From Prevotella sp. UBA2725 (GTDB lineage Bacteria; Bacteroidota; Bacteroidia; Bacteroidales; Bacteroidaceae), in the NCBI GenBank assembly GCA_002353825.1, contig DEKJ01000034.1, positions 1 through 29,067 of the forward strand: 29,067 bases of DNA, written 5' to 3'. This document shows, one piece after another, positions 1-8,062 of the stretch (positions are counted from its first letter, which is position 1; the number at the start of each line of letters is the position of its first letter). A program made the position numbers and the translations under genes. Under the pieces are notes generated by a model. The model did not search any database, was not told where the DNA came from, and saw nothing but the letters and a program-made list of their open reading frames with translations.

Positions 1-45
1 ATCCGCTCCCTCAGCACCATCGTCGGCCTCGTCCGCCTGGTTTAG
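1..45 (+). CDS. possible C-terminal tail of a gene that starts before the window
   Basis: The first reading frame is open from the first base and ends at a TAG at 43-45, giving the tail IRSLSTIVGLVRLV. Fourteen codons are too few to identify a family, and an open stretch this short can occur by chance. The hydrophobic, GC-rich codons are compatible with a real protein end, and the sequence after the stop turns into C-rich non-coding DNA with a small hairpin. Treat it as a possible gene edge only. Confidence 0.2.
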   Translation: MRSLSTIVGLVRLV

Positions 46-356
46 CCCCCTGCTGGCCTCAGCAGCCCCCGTTCTGTACGCAGCTGCTGTGCAGCGGCCC
101 CTCGTACCTCCTTCTTCCCACTCGCGACCCCTCCTGTACCCCTCTTGCACCCCCTTCCCGGGGTGTTCCCCTCCCTATCCACCCCCTAAAACACCCGTAA
201 TCCCTCTGTTTACAGGCCTTTACGCTATATATAATAATGTGTATTTCAAAAAGGTGGGTGTCGTTGAGGGGGGGGCTATCGCCCAAAATTGGGGGTCGAA
301 CCAAAAAAATGCGTACTTTTACCCCCTCTCCATCCACCCCCTCATTTCCACTTTTT

Positions 357-417
357 GAATTCCCAAACTTTCAAAGGTGAATTCCCAAACTGAATATCCA
401 AATGAATTCCCAAATCT
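357..417. repeat. imperfect short tandem repeat, unit GAATTCCCAAAYT
   Basis: Four related copies begin at 357, 379, 392 and 404. The first two are GAATTCCCAAACT, the third is GAATATCCAAAT (a substitution and a one-base deletion), and the fourth is GAATTCCCAAATCT. Copies two to four are nearly back to back (12-13 bp apart), while the first is separated by about 9 bases. No coding role is apparent. Confidence 0.6.
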
Positions 418-668
418 GAAATCACGACAAAATCGCCCCTTTCCCGCATCTTCCAACAACCCCCAAAAAAGGAGGCGCCAGCCTCAGCCAACACCTCCTT
501 TTCTGTCATCTTCCAACGACTTTCCCACGCCTTTCCAACGCCATTCTCTAAGCCTTCCTCCACCTTTCTACCTCCACCAGCTCCCAACGTCTACAAAACA
601 CCCATAAAGCCGCCACAAACGCCCGTATTTACGCCATTTACAGCCTCATCGCCCATCTATATAGGCAC

Positions 669-694
669 AAAAAAAGACGGCCACACAGCCGCCT
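669..694 (-). terminator. rho-independent terminator on the minus strand
   Basis: Read on the minus strand, AGGCGGC (from 694-688) pairs with GCCGTCT (681-675) with one G-U pair, closing a six-base loop TGTGTG. A run of seven T follows (675-669). This is a standard intrinsic terminator. It would end a transcript coming from the truncated HTCS gene (stop at 928) or from the minus-strand promoter-like box at 822-829. Confidence 0.6.
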
Positions 695-829
695 AAATCA
701 TCGCTTCCAAACCGTCTTCAAATCCGGTCGTTTCCACCGTCCCCCTCCTGGTAAACCAATCGTAAACCTCATGTAAACCAACCGCCCATCATCCAAGCCT
801 CATCCAGCCCTCCACGTAAACCAAAATTA
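669..829 (-). ncRNA. candidate small RNA between a -7 box and a terminator
   Basis: A minus-strand TAATTTTG box (822-829) matches the Bacteroidota -7 consensus TAnnTTTG and lies about 130 bases upstream of an intrinsic terminator (669-694). The transcript between them would be about 145 nt, rich in G and U, with several GGUUUAC repeats. I found no credible reading frame in it: the ATGs run into stops within a few codons. The box carries no copy of the 30-base-spaced operator seen at the PUL enzyme promoters. This is a candidate only, since one 8-base box can occur by chance, and the region may simply be the 3' untranslated tail of the HTCS transcript. Confidence 0.25.
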
Positions 830-843
830 AACCCATGTAAACG
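751..843. repeat. helically phased GTAAAC repeats
   Basis: GTAAACC occurs at 751, 762, 773 and 816, TTAAACC at 827 and GTAAACG at 837. Distances between neighbours are 11, 11, 43, 11 and 10 bases, so all six fall on multiples of about 10.75 bp and face the same side of the helix. They form two clusters of three. No matching protein-binding site is known to me. Confidence 0.55.
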
Positions 844-927
844 TTTCGTTTTTTCCGCCTCTTCGACCTCAATCTCCCTAACCCTTTGTCTCTCAAATAT
901 TTCGCTCTCTTTTCGTCTCATCCACAT

Positions 928-3900
928 TTATACGCTTCGTTCTGTGCCCCATATGAGCTCCTTCATCTTACGGTGCAGGTGAATGCGGCTGATGCCCACC
1001 TCCTCGGCCATCATGTCCACAGTGATATCGGAGTCGCTCAGGTGCTTGTTCAACACAGTCATGATACGGTCCAAAAGCTTGGCGTCAGGACTCTGCATCT
1101 CGACATCGTCGACCTTGCCGGTCTGCTCCGCCTGTCCCGAGTACTTCAACTTCAGTAAGCGGCGCGAGTCAAGCAGGTTGATGACGGTGCGACGCAGAAT
1201 ATCCATGTTGAAAGGCTTTGTGATGTATGCGTCAGCGCCCGTCTCCAGTCCCTCGAGCCGGTCTTCCTCCAGACTCTTGGCCGTAAGCAGAATGACGGGT
1301 ATGCTGCTGGTATTGATGTTCTGCTTCACCCTGGCACAAAGAGCGTTGCCATCCATCTCCGGCATCATGACGTCTGAGATAACGAGGTCGGGAAGACTGC
1401 TGAGTATACACCGCAGTCCCTCCTTGCCGTCGTGACACATCTTTATATTATACGCATCTGACAGCTCATGACTGAGATAATGAAGGATCTCCTCATCATC
1501 CTCGACAATGACCACCAGTGGTTTCTGCAGTCTTTCTCCGCCAGTCTCAACCCCCGTCTTTTGCTCTTCCGATGTATCTGTCTCAAGGAGTTCCTTTTCC
1601 AGTTCCTCAGCAGTCTGGTGCTCTTCGGCTTTGTTATCTTCTTTCTCCCTGACGACCATCTCGTCGGGTTTAAGATGAGCGTTGCCCAGAGGGATGGATA
1701 TCTCGAACTCTGCTCCAGGACCGTCCGTGTTGTTGCGTGCCTCTATAGATCCATAGTGCAGCTCCACAATAGACCGTGCCAGGTCGAGTCCTATGCCGGT
1801 ACCCACCGTCTGATCCTGCGGAGACACCTGGTAGAAACGTTGGAAGATATTCTCCAGTTTGTCCTGGGGAATGCCGCAGCCGCTGTCCTTGATCTTAAGG
1901 TAGGCGTTGGCATCGTCGTGGTCAAGCGTAACACTGATAGTACCGCCCGAGGGCGTGAACTTGAAGGCATTTGACAAGACGTTGACTATGACCTTGTCGA
2001 AGTTTTCAGGATCGATCCATATAGGCAGCGAGTCGTCGTGGTGCACGAAGCTGAACCTGATATTCTTGGCCTTGGCCTGCTGTTCGAACATCCGGCAGGC
2101 GTCCTTCACCGTCTCCACATAGTCGGTCTGCCGCATCCTCATAGCCATCTTGCCCTGGTCTATCTTCCGCAGGTCCATCATCTGGTTGATGAGGTGCAGC
2201 ACGCGCTCGGCATTACGCTTCATCAACTGGTATATGCCCTGTCTGTGAACATCCTTGTCCTCCTTGATAAGCGAGAGCAGCGGTGTGAGAATCAAGGTCA
2301 TAGGAGTGCGGATGTCATGACTGATGTTGATAAAGAACTTTATCTTAGCCTCGCTCATCTCCTCGGCATGGATATGCTTTTGCAGTATGAGTTTCTCCTC
2401 CTCCTTACGCTTCATATGACGGATATACAACCATACCAGACCAATGAAGAAAAGGAAATAGATCACCTTGGCTGGCAGAGAGGCATACCATGCAGGGTTG
2501 ACGACGACGGTGACCTCCTTCGCAGGCGTCTCCTGACCGCTGTTGACAGCTTTTACCCTGACGTGATAGGTTCCCGGAGCGACGTGGCTGAAAGGTATCT
2601 CGTTGGTTCCCGCAGGCAGCATCGTCCATCCTTCTTCATTGATGCTGTAGAGGTATCTTACGTTGCCGCTGTTGCCGTAGGTCAGCGTGGAGAGACGCAG
2701 ACTGAAAGTATTGTTGTCATGGCTCAGCGAGAAATGGTCGGAAGCTGGAAGATCCCGGTTGCCGGTAGTCAGACCGATAACCTTCACAGTAGCTTTCCAG
2801 CGGTTCTCCCTGAGCCCTGTGGGATTGAACCAGGTGATGCCGCCTGTTCCGCCAGCCAGTATCGTGGCGCCGTCTGGGCTGGTGCTGATGGCACAGTCGG
2901 AGAACTCGTTGCTCTGCAGCCCGTCCTCGACGAAGTAGTTGTGTATGGCGCCCGTAGAGGGTGTCAGACACGCCAGTCCGTGATCTGTCCCGAACCATAT
3001 GTCGCCGCGGGCATCCTCACAGATGCTGCTAATGGTGTTGTCGGGCATGCCTTCCCGACGCGTATATTTCTTCCTGAGCTTGCCGCCGATATAGCACCAT
3101 GCCCCTTTCTCGGTACCCAGCCACACCCGCCCCTTGCTGTCAGCGAATATGGAATGCGGAAATATTCCGTAGTCGGCTATGTTTGCCCCAAGGACATCCG
3201 TCCAGCTCATCGTCGTCAGGTTAAGACAGCACAGTCCCACGGACGAGGCTATGTATATCTTCTTTTTGTCGCGCGACATTGTCAGTCGGCTGAGATAGTC
3301 GTTGGGGATGCTGTTCATCTTGTGGTCAACATCAGCCCCCTTTGCTTTTCTGTAGGCCTTCGTTCTGCCGTCGGTGCCGCGGCAGATGAGTCCCTGCCCC
3401 ATTGTAGCGAGCCACATGTTGCCCCGGTAGTCCTCTGCCATATCGAAGACGCTGACGCCTTTTCCAAGATGAAGGTCAACGGCATGATAGCTGCCTGTGA
3501 GGGGATCTATCCATCCACAGCCGTCACCATAGGAGCCGGCCCATATCCTGCCATGGCTGTCCTGCCGCAACGCTATCGTTGTCGACGGCAAGTCCGTGAG
3601 GTGAGCCACCAGGTGCTGTCTGTCGTCCAGGTGGTAGATGCCGTCCTTGTCAGTCCCTATCCAGAAGTGCCCCCGGCTGTCTATCATGCACGCTGTGACA
3701 CAGTTGCTGCCGATGACATTGCGGGAACCGAGGCGATAGCCTATATATCCGAAAGATGTCTGCACGCGGGTGCTGAGGAAAACGCCTTTCTGCATCAGCC
3801 CTATCCAGATGTTGCCCTGACGGTCCTCGATGAACCTGCTCACCTTGCTCTTCGAAAAGTCTATGTTGTAACTGTAAAAGACCTTCGGCGAGAGAACGCC

Positions 3901-4713
3901 ACGCTGAGGATCATACTGCCATACGCCTCGTCCGTCGCATCCGATGAGCAATTCCCCTGCACGAGTGGCGAATACCGTGCTTATCGGCAGTCCCCGTGTC
4001 CCGGGGACGGGGCTCAGACTCCTGCCGTTGATACAGTAGATGCCATTGTGTGCCGTTGCAAGAAAGACGCAATGAGGGGTTTCAGCAATGTCCACCACGG
4101 TGCTGTTTTCCGGTATGGGCTTCCTGATCCATCGGCCGCCGGATGTCTGCTGGTAGACGCCGTTGCCCTCAGTGATGACCCACAGGCTGCCTTTTCTGTC
4201 TTCCACCAACTTCCTGACATACTGCATGGCACGCATGCTCTCGGGAAGTGACCTGAATGTGCCGTCCCTCTGCATCGCCATGATGCCATAGCCTGACGTC
4301 CCGGCAAGGATGCAGCCATTGCGCCGCTGTATGATACTCGTGACATAGGTTGTAACGGCATGGCCTTTGTAGTCATGTAAACTGACTCTCTCGAAGGTGA
4401 AGTCGTGGCATTGTATGATATTGCGGTTCGTTCCTAAATACACCGTGCCGTCCTTGGCCTCCGTCATGGTGTTGACATAGCTGCTGGCCAGGCTCTCATA
4501 TTCCGGCATGTCGGCCTTGATGACCTTAAAGCGATAGCCGTCATAGATGTTCATGCCGTTGCGCGTAGCGATCCAGATGAAGCCCGCGCGGTCCTGCATG
4601 ATGTCTGTGACGAAGGAGCTGGACAGTCCGTTGTCCGGCGTGAAGAGCATGCCGTATTGTGCTTTCGTCGTCATGCTGAACAACAAAAAAAGTAAGATGT
4701 AGAGGTATCTCAT
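928..4713 (-). pseudogene. HTCS regulator 1, truncated in its AraC DNA-binding domain
   Basis: Hybrid two-component sensor/regulator that normally senses a glycan fragment in the periplasm and activates PUL genes. Visible parts in order are a signal peptide (about 1-19), two-component propeller repeats (about 25-650), a Y_Y_Y domain (about 670-735), one membrane helix (about 745-768), a histidine kinase with H799 in ISHDIRTP, an ATPase domain with NVLSNAFKFTP and GTGIGLDL, a receiver domain with D1114 in SDVMMPEMDG, and the start of an AraC-type helix-turn-helix (from about 1215). The protein stops at residue 1261. After HLHRKMKEL only eight unrelated residues follow, where HTCS2 has 61 more, so the second helix-turn-helix is missing. 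No continuation appears in the other frames. It may still sense and phosphorylate, but DNA binding should be lost. It is divergent from susC, the usual place for the regulator. An assembly join cannot be excluded. Confidence 0.85.
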
Positions 4714-4728
4714 TTTTTAGGTTCTTGT

Positions 4729-4746
4729 TTACTTTTGCAAAAGTAA
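4729..4746. promoter_or_regulatory. 18-bp perfect palindrome with a -7 box on each strand (HTCS1 promoter)
   Basis: TTACTTTTGCAAAAGTAA is a perfect palindrome. The minus strand reads TACTTTTG (4745-4738), a TAnnTTTG box placed about 25 bases before the HTCS1 start codon (4713). By symmetry the plus strand carries the same box (4730-4737) and could also start a transcript toward susC, with a leader of about 170 nt. The 30-base-spaced operator of the enzyme promoters is absent: the position where it should sit reads AGTGCT on the minus strand. The palindrome could alternatively be a regulator site. Confidence 0.5.
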
Positions 4747-4825
4747 TGCTTTTCTTCTTATTTCTATCCTGCAGAAGCACTTTTTCCATAAACTTTACCG
4801 ATAGAACTGCAGATAAAAGCTTTGT

Positions 4826-4890
4826 GATATGCAACATAAAGTCTTTGTTACTCTGTCAAAAGCCCGGAACTCACTATTAACCTAATTTTG
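4826..4890 (+). promoter_or_regulatory. susC operon promoter with direct-repeat operator
   Basis: The -7 box is TAATTTTG (4883-4890), giving an expected start of transcription near 4897 and a leader of about 20 nt. The hexamer GTTACT (4847-4852) ends exactly 30 bases before the box, and GATATG (4826-4831) lies 21 bases upstream of it. This is the same geometry as at the promoters of the GH9, carboxylesterase, GH51, CE1 and GH115 genes. It probably binds the AraC domain of an HTCS. Confidence 0.6.
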
Positions 4891-4916
4891 CAGCAGAACC
4901 TTTAAATTTATATTTC

Positions 4917-7900
4917 ATGTCTAAAAACAAAAACTTATCACGATTTGGAAAGTCAGCTGTGCTCCTTTCCTTTCTAAGCCTTTCCTCTCTGGCTGCAACA
5001 GCACAGAGCATAGTCAAGGGTACGGTGAAAGACAGCAACGGTGAGCCTGTCATCGGTGCGACCATACGAGTTGCGGGCAGTAAAGGTGGAACGGTCACGG
5101 ACCTGGACGGCAACTTCACCATCAATGCCTCTCCGCAAGCCACTCTTACCATATCCTATATAGGCTATGAGAACCAGACGGTAGCTCTAAGAGGGCGCAG
5201 CAGTGTGTCTGTGGTCATGAAGCAGGAGGACAGAACTCTTAACGATGTCGTTGTCATTGGCTATGGCGTTCAGAAGAAGAGCGACCTTACCGGTGCCGTG
5301 GCTTCAGTAAACGGTGACGACATCAAGAATCTGACGACGACTGATGCCGGTGCAGCTCTTCAGGGTAAGGTCACGGGTGTGCAGATAATCAACAGTGGCG
5401 CTCCCGGTGCAGGCGCCGAGATACGTGTGCGTGGCTACGGCTCCAACGGCAACAACTCTCCGTTGCTTATCGTCGATGGCCTGAAGGTGGACAACATTCA
5501 GTATCTCGACCCCTCGCTCATCAAGTCAGTAGAGGTACTGAAGGATGCTGCATCAGCAGCTATCTACGGTGCTGAAGCAGGTAACGGTGTGATCCTAATC
5601 ACGACAAAGAGCGGAGCTAATAATCACGACAAGGCTCAGATAAGCTACACGCTGAAAGCTGCCAGTCAGTCCCTCGGCAAGCAGGCCGACCTCTTCGACG
5701 CTCCGGAATACATAGAGTATCACAAGTATCTCGGTGATCTCACCGACGAGGAACTGAAGTCGAAAGGATACAACGGACAGAACACCAACTGGTATGACGA
5801 AGTGTTCGGTAACAGCTGGAGTGTGGAGCACAACCTCACCGTACAGGGTGGCAACGACAAGGGACATCTGCTTGCTTCGCTTGGCATTGTCAACAACGAC
5901 GGTATCGTAAAAGGCGACAAGGATGTCTACAAGCGATTTACCGCCCAGCTCAATGCCGACTACAAGTTCTATAAATGGCTTAGCGTCTCCAGCAACACGT
6001 CTGTAGAGAAATGGAGCACCAAAGCGCTGACCAACGGCTACGGCTCGTTCCTTAACTCTGTGGTTTCCATCGACCCTCTGACACCTGCCTACGTATACAG
6101 TGAGGACGACATGGGCATGAACATGAAAGACCAATGGAACATGCCCGGTCACGGATCGGTGCCTGTAGCCGTTCCACCGGCATACACCGACGCCAATCCC
6201 GTGTGGTATGGTACCTCCAAATACATTGAGGAGGCAACGGGTAACCCTTTGGCAAGACGTGACATGCAAGACGCCAAGAACGAAGGCATCTCTGTACGTG
6301 GATCACTTGTCGCCAACATCATGCCAGTAAGCTGGCTCACCTTCACCTCACGCTTGGGATACCGCATCTCCCAGGGTAACTCGCACAGTTATGAGTATCC
6401 GTTCTGGCTCTCGTCAATGGCTCAGAACACCAACTATTCTATCTCCGCCAACACCAATGCGGGTCTCTACTATCAGTGGGAGAACTTTGCCAACTTCAAC
6501 AAGAGCTTTGGCAAGCATAACGTAGGAGCCATGGTCGGTATGTCGTTCACCAAGAACCACTGGGACAACACCAGTGCTTCATCAGAGGACACGCAGCAGA
6601 TCCTCGAAGGCGATGCAGCGCCTAACTATCGCTTCATCGACTTCCTCAATGCCAACGGCAAGAAGCACCTGCAGGCCAGCAACCAGCCGGGCGATGCCAC
6701 TCAGCTGTCCTATTTCGGCCGCCTGTCTTACAACTATGACGAGCGTTACATGTTCCAGTTCAACATTCGCCGGGATGCGTTCGACTCTTCCAAGCTCTCC
6801 AAGAACAAGCGCTGGGGCACATTCCCCTCTGTCTCTCTCGGATGGGCCGTCAGCAATGAGAAATTCTTCAAGGATGCCATCAGCCGTGATGCCGTGTCCT
6901 TCATGAAGCTCCGCGCTTCCTGGGGCCGTAACGGTAATGTCAACATCCTCAGCGGATACAAGTATGCTGCAACGATTGCTTTCGGCGGATACTACAACTT
7001 CTCTGACGAAGCCACTACCTGTGCCTTCCCTACAGCTCTTGCCAACCCCGACCTTACATGGGAGACAGCAGAGCAGTATGACCTTGGCCTTGATGCACGC
7101 TTCCTCAACGACCGTCTGACTTTCGGCCTCGACTGGTATCGCAAGATGACAAGAGACCTGCTCATCAACATCCAGCCGTATCCGGAGATTGGATTCAGTA
7201 CGGCTACCGTCAATTCGGGTGAGATCCTCAATACAGGTTTCGACATCGAGTTAGGTTGGAAAGACCATATCGGCGACCTTAAGTACAGCGTCAGCTCCAA
7301 CTTCTCCACGCTGAAGAATGAGGTCAAGAAGGTCAACGACCTCCTGCCGCGTTACGATGAGGTAGGAATCAATGGATTCAACAACAAGCTCACTCCGTCT
7401 TTCGAAGCCGGGCACCCGATGTGGTACTTCCGCGGATTCAAGTATGCCGGTGTAGACTCAGAGACAGGCAAGGCATTGTACTACGACAAGAACGGAGAGA
7501 TCACCGATTCACCTAAGGATGACGACAAGCAGGATCTCGGCTCGGCCATTCCTAAGTTCACCTATGGCATCACGCTGAACCTTGAATACAAAGGCTTCGA
7601 CTTCACGGTCTTCGGTACTGGTGCCGCAGGCAACAAGATCTACAACCTCATGGTCTCAGCCGACCGTCCACGTATCAATGGCATTGATACCTACTGGAAA
7701 GACTCTTGGAAGCAGGCCGGTGACAACGCCAAATACCCTGACATGAAGAAGGTATCAACCGACTGGACATTCTTCAGCTCTGATGCTGCCATCTTCAACG
7801 GTTCCTACTTCAAGTTTAAGCAGATAGAGCTCGGCTACACGTTGCCGTCAAGCCTGACGAAGAAGTTCCTTGTTAGTGCACTGCGCTTCTCGGTCTCTCT

Positions 7901-8042
7901 CGACGACTTCTTCACCATCACGAGCTATCCGGGTGCTGACCCTGAGACATCGTCTCTCAACAGTGGCGTATCCCGTGGCTTTGACAACGGCAACTATCCT
8001 ACATCAAAGAAGATCGTCTTTGGCGTAAACGTTACATTCTAA
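4917..8042 (+). CDS. SusC-like TonB-dependent outer-membrane transporter
   Basis: TonB-dependent receptor that imports oligosaccharides across the outer membrane together with its SusD partner. At 1041 residues it has the family's usual length. It shows a signal peptide ending near SSLAATAQS (about residue 30), a carboxypeptidase-regulatory-like domain (about 32-115, beginning IVKGTVKDSNGEPVIGAT), a TonB-box-like segment (DVVVIGYGVQKKSDLTGA), a plug with the typical IRVRGYGSNGNNSPLLIVDG, and a beta-barrel ending in a terminal phenylalanine (KIVFGVNVTF). The ATG at 4917 fits the promoter box at 4883-4890. It is the first gene of an operon with SusD (20-base gap) and GH43, divergent from HTCS1. 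There is no N-terminal STN signalling domain. From the neighbours the cargo is probably decorated xylan fragments; the sequence itself does not fix the ligand. Confidence 0.95.
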   Translation: MSKNKNLSRFGKSAVLLSFLSLSSLAATAQSIVKGTVKDSNGEPVIGATIRVAGSKGGTVTDLDGNFTINASPQATLTISYIGYENQTVALRGRSSVSVVMKQEDRTLNDVVVIGYGVQKKSDLTGAVASVNGDDIKNLTTTDAGAALQGKVTGVQIINSGAPGAGAEIRVRGYGSNGNNSPLLIVDGLKVDNIQYLDPSLIKSVEVLKDAASAAIYGAEAGNGVILITTKSGANNHDKAQISYTLKAASQSLGKQADLFDAPEYIEYHKYLGDLTDEELKSKGYNGQNTNWYDEVFGNSWSVEHNLTVQGGNDKGHLLASLGIVNNDGIVKGDKDVYKRFTAQLNADYKFYKWLSVSSNTSVEKWSTKALTNGYGSFLNSVVSIDPLTPAYVYSEDDMGMNMKDQWNMPGHGSVPVAVPPAYTDANPVWYGTSKYIEEATGNPLARRDMQDAKNEGISVRGSLVANIMPVSWLTFTSRLGYRISQGNSHSYEYPFWLSSMAQNTNYSISANTNAGLYYQWENFANFNKSFGKHNVGAMVGMSFTKNHWDNTSASSEDTQQILEGDAAPNYRFIDFLNANGKKHLQASNQPGDATQLSYFGRLSYNYDERYMFQFNIRRDAFDSSKLSKNKRWGTFPSVSLGWAVSNEKFFKDAISRDAVSFMKLRASWGRNGNVNILSGYKYAATIAFGGYYNFSDEATTCAFPTALANPDLTWETAEQYDLGLDARFLNDRLTFGLDWYRKMTRDLLINIQPYPEIGFSTATVNSGEILNTGFDIELGWKDHIGDLKYSVSSNFSTLKNEVKKVNDLLPRYDEVGINGFNNKLTPSFEAGHPMWYFRGFKYAGVDSETGKALYYDKNGEITDSPKDDDKQDLGSAIPKFTYGITLNLEYKGFDFTVFGTGAAGNKIYNLMVSADRPRINGIDTYWKDSWKQAGDNAKYPDMKKVSTDWTFFSSDAAIFNGSYFKFKQIELGYTLPSSLTKKFLVSALRFSVSLDDFFTITSYPGADPETSSLNSGVSRGFDNGNYPTSKKIVFGVNVTF

Positions 8043-8062
8043 TGATTTAAAACGACACAAAA

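Larger units (their letters stand above)
46..927. other. long non-coding, C-rich and G-poor region
   Basis: No convincing gene is visible in these roughly 880 bases. The open frames here translate into proline-, serine- and threonine-rich low-complexity sequence with no signal peptide or known motif. The plus strand is strongly skewed: in 721-840 I count 46 C against 13 G. The region holds a small perfect hairpin (CTGCTG/CAGCAG, 50-65), imperfect 12-13 bp repeats (357-417), a minus-strand terminator (669-694) and a cluster of GTAAAC motifs (751-843), each listed separately. It takes the place where the end of the neighbouring HTCS gene should be. Confidence 0.7.

Noticed and set aside
89..358. 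Plus-strand open frame of 89 codons in the left non-coding block
   Set aside because: Proline- and serine-rich low-complexity translation from C-rich DNA, with no promoter or protein-like pattern.
883..960. Frameshift as the cause of the HTCS1 truncation
   Set aside because: The other two frames after HLHRKMKEL give no AraC-like residues and soon reach stops, so a single-base shift does not explain it.
2038..4251. Open frame of 737 codons on the plus strand
   Set aside because: It lies wholly antisense to the propeller and kinase parts of HTCS1, has no signal or domain, and follows from the codon bias of the real gene.
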